A DNA stretch of 6,196 nucleotides, taken from positions 1 to 6,196 of the forward strand of contig CAYQFH010000136.1 of NCBI GenBank assembly GCA_964416755.1, written 5' to 3'. The stretch comes from Thiopontia sp964416755. Lineage in GTDB: Bacteria > Pseudomonadota > Gammaproteobacteria > GCF-002020875. Position 1 is the stretch's first letter; every line of letters starts with the position of its first letter. Under the pieces are notes generated by a model. That model did no database searches and was not told the DNA's origin. It was given only the letters and a program-made list of their open reading frames with translations. A program made the translations under genes and the position numbers. Positions 1 through 6,196 of the stretch are shown piece by piece.

Positions 1-1897
1 TAATGTTGTCTGAGGCGTTTCTCAATTCTTCGGTAGTCTGTCGCAGACCTTGACTGTCCAGCAATCGGGCAATCAGATCAAACCCGCGGACACATTTCTC
101 CAGAGTCATGCTTCCATCCGCAGACTGTCTGTTCAATGTCTGCAGCGAGTCCTCGATTTTCTGCAACTGACGGCTGCGCTCTTCGAGTTGAACGATATGC
201 CCATTGATACCGGTCACCGCATTGCCCACATTATGCAGCAGGGTCACACTCATCTCGGTAACACCGGACTGGAATGCAAGATACTGCTCCTGCTCCTCCA
301 GTCGAACCCGCTCACGCAGATCATAAAAGAGCATCAGTCTTGCTCCATGCTCACTTCCCTGCTGCCGCTGTTGATTCAGGTTGAGCTGACTGGCCTGAAC
401 CGGGATACGTTCGCCCGACAGCGAGAGGATGGTTCCCTTGACCATTCCAAGCTGGGCCTCTCCATCCGGCTCAAAGACCTCCTCCAGAGTAAATTCATAG
501 ACCCGCCCCAACAGCTGATACATGGTCTGGTTGACCCGTACCACACGACCCTCACCATCGAGTATCACCATCCCCTCCTGCATGGAGTTGAGAATCATCT
601 CGATAAAATCCTTCTCGGAGGAGAGCGCCCGGGTACGATCCAGCACCTTCTCTTCCAGCTCCGCCTCATTTCGGTGCAGATGATCAATCAGACTGCGCAT
701 CGCCTCAGCCAGCTGGTTGATCTCCACCACCTGACCCGGTGGATATTCATCCACACGATCCTTCTGTGCAGCACTGGTCAACTCCTCAATCGGCTGCGCC
801 ATTGATCTGGCCTGCCGCTGCGCAAGCCAGATCAACAGCAGAATCGAGAAGATCATCGCAATCAGGATCTCTTGCTGCAGGGTATCAATCGGCTCCAGTA
901 CTTCACTTCGATCCTGCTTCACCACCATGCCCCAATCCAGCTCAGGAATCCAGCTCCAGACTGAGTACACCTTCTGACACTTGGGATCCATCACCCAGCC
1001 AGAGCCAGAGGGTGAACCATCAAATCCCTCTGCAGCAGAGGCCAACTTCAACATCGGAAAGTGCTGTGGATTCGCACGCTGCAGTGCTGCACACTGCTCA
1101 GTGCGTTCTTCATCACTACGCAGGATATTGATAAAGTTGACCTGTACCCCATCCTCTACCGAGCGCTCTTTCTGGGCAAGGATGACATCTCCCGTTTCAC
1201 CCAGGCCACTATAGCTGCTCAACATCTCACGCAACCACTCCAGATCGAGCGGCCGCACCATGATACCGAGCTGCCGTTTCTCGCCACTATCTGCATAAGT
1301 GAAAATGGGTGCCCCCATCAGGACGGTTGGGCGTTCGAGAATCTCAAGATAGCCGTAGTTGGAAATTGTCTGTACCGGCACATCCATGATGCGCTCAACC
1401 ATCTCGGAGAGGATGGTTTCCCCATACATCCCCTCTCCTGAGAAATCTGCCCCGACATCCTCTACTACCGCATTCAGTGTGAAGGCAAGCTCACCGCCTG
1501 GAGTAAAGAGGAAAAACTCATCTCCGCCATCGGCGGTTACCAGCATCTCCAGATCCTTGTGAAACTCCTTTCGAAAGGATCGGTAGGCTTCAGAGTCGAT
1601 CCCTTGTTCCCGATAGAGCCGCATTAACTGTGCTACATGTTCGACCACATCCTCATTGCGAGCGACTGTCTCCACCCAGCGTTTCTCAGACTCGATAAAG
1701 GCGAGAATACGCCCCTTGCGAAAATCGGAATGGGCATGCAGGTTCTGCTCTACCGTACTGATCAACACCTTTTCCGAGAAGTGGTAGATAACCCCACCGA
1801 TCGCCAGAATGGTAGCCAGCAGGAAGATCAGCCCACTCTTCAGGTGGAAATAGAAGAGTGATCGTACACCACCACTACCACTACCACTACCACTCAT
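1..1897 (-). CDS. Membrane sensor histidine kinase (Cache-like/HAMP/PAS/H-box), 3' end missing
   Basis: An uninterrupted minus-strand frame begins at ATG 1897 and leaves the window at base 1, giving 632 residues without a stop. Seen in order: a Ser-Gly repeat tail (2-10); a membrane segment at about 22-40; a roughly 300-residue extracytoplasmic region resembling dCache sensors (GETGDV at 233-238 and a closing LDWGMVV near 321-327); a second membrane segment at about 344-359; a HAMP linker (about 360-410); a short coiled stretch; a PAS domain (about 433-525); then LLHNVGN, with His555 as the likely phospho-acceptor. The ATP-binding domain should lie past the left edge. The H-box differs from the common SHELRTP form but resembles the HN(V/I)GN form known from some kinases. 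The gene starts 18 nt after the ppk1 stop, in the same frame and with no clear Shine-Dalgarno, so it is probably co-transcribed and perhaps translated by reinitiation. The ligand and cognate regulator are unknown. The family call is firm; the kinase activity is inferred because the catalytic domain is not visible. Confidence 0.87.
   Translation of the reverse strand, partial: MSGSGSGSGGVRSLFYFHLKSGLIFLLATILAIGGVIYHFSEKVLISTVEQNLHAHSDFRKGRILAFIESEKRWVETVARNEDVVEHVAQLMRLYREQGIDSEAYRSFRKEFHKDLEMLVTADGGDEFFLFTPGGELAFTLNAVVEDVGADFSGEGMYGETILSEMVERIMDVPVQTISNYGYLEILERPTVLMGAPIFTYADSGEKRQLGIMVRPLDLEWLREMLSSYSGLGETGDVILAQKERSVEDGVQVNFINILRSDEERTEQCAALQRANPQHFPMLKLASAAEGFDGSPSGSGWVMDPKCQKVYSVWSWIPELDWGMVVKQDRSEVLEPIDTLQQEILIAMIFSILLLIWLAQRQARSMAQPIEELTSAAQKDRVDEYPPGQVVEINQLAEAMRSLIDHLHRNEAELEEKVLDRTRALSSEKDFIEMILNSMQEGMVILDGEGRVVRVNQTMYQLLGRVYEFTLEEVFEPDGEAQLGMVKGTILSLSGERIPVQASQLNLNQQRQQGSEHGARLMLFYDLRERVRLEEQEQYLAFQSGVTEMSVTLLHNVGNAVTGINGHIVQLEERSRQLQKIEDSLQTLNRQSADGSMTLEKCVRGFDLIARLLDSQGLRQTTEELRNASDNI
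1871..1894 (-). repeat. In-frame hexanucleotide repeat (AGTGGT)x4
   Basis: Four perfect copies of AGTGGT (ACCACT on the plus strand) directly follow the ATG of the histidine kinase and encode Ser-Gly pairs, followed by one more GGT. Because the unit is six bases, gain or loss of copies would lengthen or shorten the cytoplasmic N-terminal tail without shifting the frame. Confidence 0.85.
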
Positions 1898-1915
1898 AGG
1901 ATCACAGCCACGACA

Positions 1916-4093
1916 TTACTCCTGCTTCAGCCGCTTCTTGAAGCGGTTCAGCAGTTTATTGCGGACCTGCGCCTCACGATGCTTGAGAGCCGCGTTCATA
2001 CTCTTCTCTGCCGCATCAGCCAGCAACTGCTGCGCACTACGATTTGTCCCTTCTGGATTACGCTGAATATAACTGCCATCCGGCTGCATCTCCCATGCAC
2101 CACGCTTGTCCCCCAGTTGTGCATCCAGGCTCATGCGCAACTCCTCGCGCAGTGCCGGCTCCTCCACCGGCGCCAGCACCTCGACCCGGCTCTCCAGATT
2201 GCGTTTCATCGAATCAGCAGAACCGATAAAGTACTCCTCCTCCCCATTGTTGTTGAAGTAGTAGACGCGGCCATGTTCGAGAAAGCGGCCGACGATACTG
2301 ATCACATTGACTGTCTCGGTCAGCCCCTCCAGCCCCGGACGCAGGCGACAGGTATCGCGAATGATCAGATCGATCTTTACCCGGGCCTGCGCGGCACGGT
2401 AGAGGGCATGGACAATATTGGCATCCTCCAATGCATTCATCTTGAACTGGATCAATCCATTTCCAGTACGCTGCTGATGTGTAATCTCCCGGTCGATCTT
2501 CTCGATCAGGCTCTTCTTCATCATCTTCGGTGAGGTGAGAATCTTGCGGTAGAGCCGCTCCTTGGGGCCATAGCCGGTCAGCAGATTGAATAGTTCGGTA
2601 AGATCCTGCCCGATATGTTCATCGCAGGTAAGGATGCCGTAGTCGGTGTAGAGGCGTGCAGTGCCACTGTGGTAGTTTCCGGTACCGACATGGCAGTAGC
2701 GCGCCAATCCTTTGTAATCCTGACGCACCACCAGGATAGTCTTGCAGTGGGTCTTGAGTCCGACCACACCATAGATCACATGGATGCCCTGTTTCTCCAG
2801 CTCACGCGCCCAGCGGATATTGGCCGCCTCGTCAAAGCGCGCCTTGATCTCGACCAGCACCGCAACCTGCTTGCCATTCTGTACCGCCCGGATCAGATGA
2901 CGAATCAGTTTGCCATCGGGTGCAGTTCGATAGAGCGTCATCTTGATGCCCAACACCTTGGGATCGGTGCTCGCTTCACGCACGAACCGCTCCACCGAAT
3001 TGGCAAAGGACTGATACGGATGGTGCAACAACAGCGGACCGTTATTGCGAGTGATGTGGAAGATGTTCTGTTTGTTCTGTGCCAGCAGAGGATGGTCGAC
3101 TGGATGGGCCTCCGGATCATGTAGCATCGGCAGATCGATCGACGCAATCTGGAACAGATCGGACATCGCCATGTTATCCAGCTCAAAAACATCCTGCTCC
3201 TGATCCAGCCCCAGCTCGGCAGCCAACATACCGTAGTGGAGCGGATCGCAACCCCGACTCACCTCCAGTCGCACAATCGGGGCGAAGTGGCGCTCCTTCA
3301 CCTCCGACTCAATCATCGAGAGTAGATCATCGGCGCTGTCTTCATCCTTCTCTACACTGGCATTACGGGTGATGCGGAACATCTCATGCGCCACGATCTC
3401 CATCCCCGGAAACAGCAGGTCAAGGTTATGGGTAATCAGATCTTCCAGCAGAATATAGGTGTGTCCTCTCCCCTCCTGCTCCACCGGATAGTAGCGCGGA
3501 GCAAACTGCTTATGGATCGGCACCTTGATACGGGCCAGCACCGGGTTCTCCTCCTGCGGATAGCGTAGCGTCACCAGCAGATTGAGATTGAGGTTGGAGA
3601 TGAAGGGGAACGGGTGCGAGGGGTCCATCGCCAACGGGGTTAGCAGTGGCAACACTTTCTGTTCAAAGGCAGCACGCATCTGCTCCTGCTCGGCACTGGT
3701 CAAATCGTCATAACAGATCAGGTGAATCTCCTCTGCCGACAACTCCCCTTTCAGTGCAGACCAGATCTGACTCTGGCGATCCTGCAGTTCACGTACCGAC
3801 GCATTGGACTCGATGATCTGCTGGGTTGGAGTCCGCCCATCTACAGTGGGCTCCTTGTAGCTGGCTGCCACCTGCTGTTTGAGTCCACCGATGCGCTTCA
3901 TGTAGAACTCGTCCAGATTGCTGCTGACAATGGCGAGGAACTTGACCCGCTCCAGCAACGGGTTGCGCGGGTCTTCTGCCTCATGCAGAACGCGCTGATT
4001 GAAGGCGAGCCAAGTCAACTCACGGTTGAGGTAGAGCTCACTCGACTTGAGATCAACTTCTCCGGTTTTCTCCTCTATCATTGCGTCAGCCAT
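1916..4093 (-). CDS. ppk1: Polyphosphate kinase 1 (PPK1)
   Basis: PPK1 reversibly transfers the gamma-phosphate of ATP to a growing polyphosphate chain through a phosphohistidine intermediate. The four-part family layout is visible: an N-terminal domain opening with LNRELTWLAFNQRVL, the SSNLDEFYMKRIGG motif, a head domain, and two phospholipase-D-like C-terminal domains. Numbered from the ATG chosen here (725 residues), the catalytic His is His449 in KTHCKT. The second conserved His is His607 in FLEHGRVYYF, and YCHVGTGNYHSGTARLY is intact. The protein is slightly longer than the E. coli enzyme because of a basic, Arg/Lys-rich C-terminal tail. I chose ATG 4093 because GGAGAGAGAG lies just upstream. 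A GTG at 4129 would add 12 residues (MINCSRFWRESQ) that do not look like PPK1. The start overlaps the end of the upstream PPK2-type gene by 8 nt, implying translational coupling. No frameshift or lost key residue is seen. Confidence 0.97.
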   Translation of the reverse strand: MADAMIEEKTGEVDLKSSELYLNRELTWLAFNQRVLHEAEDPRNPLLERVKFLAIVSSNLDEFYMKRIGGLKQQVAASYKEPTVDGRTPTQQIIESNASVRELQDRQSQIWSALKGELSAEEIHLICYDDLTSAEQEQMRAAFEQKVLPLLTPLAMDPSHPFPFISNLNLNLLVTLRYPQEENPVLARIKVPIHKQFAPRYYPVEQEGRGHTYILLEDLITHNLDLLFPGMEIVAHEMFRITRNASVEKDEDSADDLLSMIESEVKERHFAPIVRLEVSRGCDPLHYGMLAAELGLDQEQDVFELDNMAMSDLFQIASIDLPMLHDPEAHPVDHPLLAQNKQNIFHITRNNGPLLLHHPYQSFANSVERFVREASTDPKVLGIKMTLYRTAPDGKLIRHLIRAVQNGKQVAVLVEIKARFDEAANIRWARELEKQGIHVIYGVVGLKTHCKTILVVRQDYKGLARYCHVGTGNYHSGTARLYTDYGILTCDEHIGQDLTELFNLLTGYGPKERLYRKILTSPKMMKKSLIEKIDREITHQQRTGNGLIQFKMNALEDANIVHALYRAAQARVKIDLIIRDTCRLRPGLEGLTETVNVISIVGRFLEHGRVYYFNNNGEEEYFIGSADSMKRNLESRVEVLAPVEEPALREELRMSLDAQLGDKRGAWEMQPDGSYIQRNPEGTNRSAQQLLADAAEKSMNAALKHREAQVRNKLLNRFKKRLKQE

Positions 4094-5612
4094 CTGACTC
4101 TCTCTCCAAAACCTGCTGCAGTTGATCACACACCGTCTTCAACACCTTGATGCGTGCAAAGTACTTATTATTCCCCTCGACCAGAATCCAGGGCGCGGAG
4201 GTCGAGCTGGTACGCTGGATCATATCATCGACCGCAGCCGCATACTGTGGCCGTTTCTCCCTATTGCGCCAATCCTCATCAGTCAACTTCCACGCCTTGT
4301 GCGGGGTCTGCTCTCTGAGTTTGAACCGCTCCAGCTGCACATCGGCATCGACATGAATCCAGAACTTCAGCAGCAGAGTACCGCTATTGACCAGGTGTTC
4401 CTCAAAGTCATTGATCTCGCTGTAGGCACGGCGCCACTCCTGCTCTGTTGCAAATCCCTCTACCCGCTCTACCAGTACACGTCCATACCAACTGCGGTCA
4501 TAGATGGTGACCCGCCCCTTGCGCGGAATATGACGCCAGAAGCGCCACAGGTAGTGATGGTCCCGTTCCTCATCGGTGGGGGCCGCAATCGGGATCACCC
4601 GATAACTGCGCGCATCCAGCGCTGCAGTGATGCGACGAATCGCCCCCCCTTTTCCGGCCGCATCATCCCCCTCAAACAGCAGAATAATTGAATCCCCCTT
4701 CCCCATTTTGCGTGCGCGCTGAAACAGCTCACTGAGCCGTGCCTGCTGCTCTTTCAGCGCCTTTTTGTAGGGCTGCCTGGGGAGGGTTAGGTGGCTGTCC
4801 AGACGCTCCACAATGGTTGGCTGGTGGTTCAGGGTCTCTGTAATCGCCTCCAGTGGATCAGCCACGGTCTGTTCCAGCTGCTGCAACTCTGAACGGCTTG
4901 AGCGCTGTTCCAATTCGCGTACCAGTGTATCCCGTACAATTGCGGCCACTGCCAGACTGCGATAGCGTGGATCCTCACCTTCAATAATATGCCAGCTGGC
5001 ATAACCGGTGCTGCTCTTCTGCATGGTGCGCTCTGCAGCTTCGATAAAACGCTCATAGAGGTGCCAGTTGTTCCAGTCCTTTTCTGTCACCTTCCAACGC
5101 AGTAGTGGGTCCGCCTCCAACTGCTTCAGCCGCCGTTGCTGCGCACTTTTGCTCAGATGCATCCAGAACTTGATTACCACAACCCCGTCATCAACCAACA
5201 TCTTCTCAAAGCTGTTGATCTGACTCAGCTCCTCATCCAGCTCCGCATGGTCACTCTCTTCATGCACCCAACGTAAAATGGGGGCCGAGTACCAGGCACT
5301 CAGAAACAACGCAATGGAGCCATGACCGGGAAGATCTCTCCAGTAACGCCAGAACGGGGGACGTTCTCGCTCCTCATCCGAAGATTCACCATACGCATGA
5401 CTCTGAATCCAGCGCGGATCCATCCACTCATTGAGCTGGTTGACTGTCTCCCCCTTGCCGGCACCGTCCACCCCCGCCAGCACAATGACTACCGGAATCT
5501 TCGCCTGTCGCACCTGCTGCTGGATCTCCAGCAGCTGTACCCGTAGCTCCGGCACCAGTGCCCTGTAGTCACTTTTACCGACCTTGCGACCCAATTCAGC
5601 CGTTTCAAACAT
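4086..5612 (-). CDS. pap: Polyphosphate:AMP phosphotransferase (two-domain PPK2 family)
   Basis: This 508-residue protein has two tandem PPK2 P-loop domains. Its length and layout match the fused class II PPK2 enzymes, such as the polyphosphate:AMP phosphotransferases of Acinetobacter and Pseudomonas, which make ADP from AMP and polyphosphate. The N-terminal domain (about 12-235) has Walker A GVDGAGKGE (47-55). The C-terminal domain (about 280-500) has GDDAAGKGG (315-323), the lid-region RFWRHIPRKGR, and an intact YDRSWYGR (371-378). The matching N-terminal stretch reads FLSAWYSA (103-110), so the Asp-Arg pair is missing there and the C-terminal domain is probably the catalytic one. Such asymmetry is expected for the family. 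The ATG at 5612 has GGAG six bases upstream. The gene ends inside the start of ppk1. A candidate promoter lies about 40 nt upstream. The protein is presumably cytoplasmic and soluble, with no signal peptide. AMP specificity is inferred from the family. Confidence 0.94.
   Translation of the reverse strand: MFETAELGRKVGKSDYRALVPELRVQLLEIQQQVRQAKIPVVIVLAGVDGAGKGETVNQLNEWMDPRWIQSHAYGESSDEERERPPFWRYWRDLPGHGSIALFLSAWYSAPILRWVHEESDHAELDEELSQINSFEKMLVDDGVVVIKFWMHLSKSAQQRRLKQLEADPLLRWKVTEKDWNNWHLYERFIEAAERTMQKSSTGYASWHIIEGEDPRYRSLAVAAIVRDTLVRELEQRSSRSELQQLEQTVADPLEAITETLNHQPTIVERLDSHLTLPRQPYKKALKEQQARLSELFQRARKMGKGDSIILLFEGDDAAGKGGAIRRITAALDARSYRVIPIAAPTDEERDHHYLWRFWRHIPRKGRVTIYDRSWYGRVLVERVEGFATEQEWRRAYSEINDFEEHLVNSGTLLLKFWIHVDADVQLERFKLREQTPHKAWKLTDEDWRNREKRPQYAAAVDDMIQRTSSTSAPWILVEGNNKYFARIKVLKTVCDQLQQVLERESDG
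4104..4107 (-). promoter_or_regulatory. Ribosome binding site of ppk1, inside the upstream gene
   Basis: GGAG, the start of a purine run GGAGAGAGAG, sits 10 nt before ATG 4093 (the last GAG of the run is 4 nt away) and lies within the last codons of the PPK2-type gene. It supports ATG 4093 over the in-frame GTG at 4129, which has no comparable purine run before it. Confidence 0.6.
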
Positions 5613-5618
5613 CCACTA

Positions 5619-5622
5619 CTCC
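5619..5622 (-). promoter_or_regulatory. Ribosome binding site of the PPK2-type gene
   Basis: GGAG lies six bases before ATG 5612, a normal spacing that supports the chosen start. Confidence 0.65.
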
Positions 5623-5647
5623 ATGCAACTGCATTAACATTTACAGT

Positions 5648-5675
5648 AGTGTATCTCTCAATAGTCCGATTGTAA
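5648..5675 (-). promoter_or_regulatory. Candidate sigma70 promoter for the pap-ppk1-kinase cluster
   Basis: On the minus strand, TTACAA (5675-5670) and TACACT (5653-5648) are separated by 16 bases, resembling -35 and -10 elements. The predicted transcript would start near 5641, about 30 bases before the PPK2-type start codon. The hexamers match consensus only partly (four to five of six bases each), and no start-site data are available. I saw no Pho box (CTGTCAT-type repeats) in this intergenic region, so phosphate control is not supported by the visible sequence. Confidence 0.4.
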
Positions 5676-5717
5676 GCTGATTATGCTGCTTGAATTGGAT
5701 CTCTTGATCTTCTCTCT

Positions 5718-5963
5718 TCAGAAACTATTGCAACTGTTCTCTTTCAACACTCGTTTCATAGATGCCGGGTGTTTGACCAACTCAGCAGCAGGACGTATTG
5801 GTCTCTGAACGAGATTGCCACCACAGTTCGGACATAGATGATTTAACGTATGTTCTGCACAATCCTTACAAAACGTACATTCAAATGTACAAATCACCGC
5901 CTCCAGAGAGCTCGGCGGCAGATCCTTGTCACAACACTCACAATTTGGTCGCAGCGCTAACAT
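5718..5963 (-). CDS. DUF1272 family cysteine-rich, probably zinc-binding small protein
   Basis: From ATG 5963 this is an 81-residue protein beginning MLALRPNCECCDKDLPP, which is characteristic of DUF1272. Cysteines fall at 8, 10, 11, 25, 29, 32, 35, 44 and 47, in CECC, CTFECTFCKDC and CPNCGG groups, followed by RPIRPAAEL and HPAS. The pattern suggests coordination of one or two zinc ions, as in RING-like or zinc-ribbon folds. No molecular function is established that I know of. An in-frame GTG at 6014 would add 17 residues (start MSKVRVLFSGW) that family members do not normally have, and it lacks a ribosome binding site. ATG 5963 has only a weak GGA seven bases upstream. There are no membrane segments or signal peptide. 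The gene ends 105 bp before the PPK2-type gene on the same strand, so it could be read through into that cluster, but a separate promoter candidate lies between. Confidence 0.88.
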   Translation of the reverse strand: MLALRPNCECCDKDLPPSSLEAVICTFECTFCKDCAEHTLNHLCPNCGGNLVQRPIRPAAELVKHPASMKRVLKENSCNSF

Positions 5964-6038
5964 TCGGCATCCATTCTGATTCCAACCAGAAAATAGTACA
6001 CGAACTTTGCTCACACACAGTTTGTTTTCATTCAGCGC

Positions 6039-6054
6039 TATTTATTGATAAATA
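6039..6054. repeat. Perfect inverted repeat TATTTAT-TG-ATAAATA
   Basis: Seven-base arms flank a two-base centre in the AT-rich region between the DUF1272 gene and the plus-strand promoter. Size and symmetry would suit a dimeric regulator's operator upstream of the DUF1272 gene. The two-base loop makes an RNA hairpin unlikely, and AT-rich DNA yields such palindromes by chance, so a role is only suggested. Confidence 0.4.
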
Positions 6055-6080
6055 CAAAAAAACACCACAATCCCACACAT

Positions 6081-6110
6081 TTTTTGTAACATTTTGTAAT
6101 ATTTGTTGAA
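6081..6110 (+). repeat. Phased 10-bp T-rich repeats upstream of riboswitch promoter
   Basis: Three consecutive 10-base units read tttttgtaac, attttgtaat and atttgttgaa. The first two share TTTTGTAA and the third is degenerate. The spacing equals about one helical turn, so T-tracts would face the same side, as in an UP-like or curved element or a regulator site. The third unit merges into the -35 hexamer. Confidence 0.4.
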
Positions 6111-6135
6111 CCTATACCCAGTATTGAAATATAAA
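6106..6135 (+). promoter_or_regulatory. Sigma70-type promoter of the cyclic di-GMP riboswitch transcript
   Basis: TTGAAC (6106-6111) and TATAAA (6130-6135) are separated by 18 bases and each matches the sigma70 consensus at five of six positions. The expected start site, about 6142, coincides with the 5' edge of the riboswitch aptamer. This agreement between two independent signals strengthens both calls. The promoter fires rightward, divergent from every coding gene in the window. Confidence 0.65.
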
Positions 6136-6140
6136 TAATC

Positions 6141-6196
6141 TGTCTGTAACGGCAAGGCTGATCGAAAGGCAGCTACGCAAAACCACTGGCCTAAAG
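6141..6196 (+). ncRNA. Cyclic di-GMP-I (GEMM-I) riboswitch aptamer, 3' part outside window
   Basis: The segment matches the conserved core of GEMM-I aptamers in order. GGCAAGGC (6151-6158) is the 5' side of the ligand pocket. A P2 stem GCTG..CAGC is capped by C-GAAA-G (loop GAAA at 6164-6167). ACGCAAAACC (6174-6183) is the junction holding the ligand-stacking adenine. CTGGCCTAAAG (6186-6196) is the 5' side of P3 with its tetraloop receptor. The Vibrio Vc2 aptamer has the same series: GGGCAAACC, CGAAAG, GACGCAAAGCC and GGCCTAAAC. The 3' half of P3, the closing strand of P1, the expression platform and the regulated gene are beyond the window. By family precedent the RNA senses the second messenger cyclic di-GMP and controls genes for motility, adhesion, surface proteins or cyclic di-GMP turnover. 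Whether it is an ON or OFF switch cannot be judged here. Confidence 0.88.

Noticed and set aside
50..1861. Series of plus-strand open frames (longest 50-805, 251 codons) opposite the histidine kinase
   Set aside because: The minus strand here codes continuously for a recognisable sensor kinase. The plus-strand products are low-complexity Leu/His-rich and resemble no known family.
1898..1915. A separate promoter or terminator between ppk1 and the kinase
   Set aside because: The gap is only 18 bases with no hairpin or T-run, which fits continuous transcription.
1979..5546. Plus-strand and other-frame open frames over ppk1 and the PPK2-type gene
   Set aside because: Both genes have intact conserved motifs on the minus strand. 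The opposite frames have no recognisable domains and no ribosome sites that I noticed.
5697..5711. GATC-TCTT-GATC hairpin just after the DUF1272 stop as a terminator
   Set aside because: The arms are only four bases, GATC is self-palindromic, and no T-tract follows on the minus strand.
5613..5717. Pho box controlling the polyphosphate cluster
   Set aside because: No pair of CTGTCAT-like repeats at 11-base spacing is present. Phosphate control cannot be claimed from this sequence.
5798..6109. Plus-strand 103-codon frame over the DUF1272 gene and its leader
   Set aside because: It is antisense to a clear DUF1272 protein, ends just before the riboswitch promoter, and its translation shows no family features.
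6171..6196. The 3' end of the window as the start of a coding gene
   Set aside because: These bases are better explained as the aptamer junction and P3. Coding sequence is expected only further right.

Overview
The window looks like a chromosomal fragment from a moderately GC-rich proteobacterium, most likely a gammaproteobacterium. That placement is an inference from three things: the style of the two polyphosphate enzymes, a DUF1272 protein, and a GEMM-I type cyclic di-GMP riboswitch. I cannot name a genus. All recognisable genes lie on the minus strand. Only the right-hand edge carries a plus-strand signal.

Layout, right to left in the direction of minus-strand transcription. (1) At 5718-5963 is a small cysteine-rich DUF1272 protein. 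(2) After about 105 bp holding a candidate sigma70 promoter comes a three-gene cluster. First is a two-domain PPK2 family polyphosphate:AMP phosphotransferase (4086-5612). Its last codons overlap the start of polyphosphate kinase PPK1 (1916-4093). Eighteen bases after ppk1 begins a membrane sensor histidine kinase, which runs off the left edge (1-1897, 632 residues visible). (3) On the opposite strand, 6106-6196 holds a good promoter followed at once by the 5' half of a cyclic di-GMP-I riboswitch aptamer. The gene it controls lies beyond the right edge.

How the genes may work together. PPK1 reversibly polymerises the gamma-phosphate of ATP into polyphosphate. The PPK2-type enzyme uses polyphosphate to phosphorylate AMP to ADP. 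The overlapping pair therefore encodes both deposition and nucleotide-regenerating withdrawal from one phosphate store. The histidine kinase has two membrane segments, a periplasmic Cache-like sensor, HAMP, PAS and an unusual H-box (LLHNVGN). Its position in the same apparent transcript suggests that sensing and polyphosphate metabolism are co-expressed, but its signal and partner regulator cannot be read from this window.

The most notable finding is the riboswitch. It is not represented by any ORF, is cut by the window edge, and puts a second-messenger-controlled gene next to the polyphosphate cluster. No tRNA, rRNA, mobile element, CRISPR array or convincing terminator was seen. The long plus-strand open frames are antisense shadows of the minus-strand genes.
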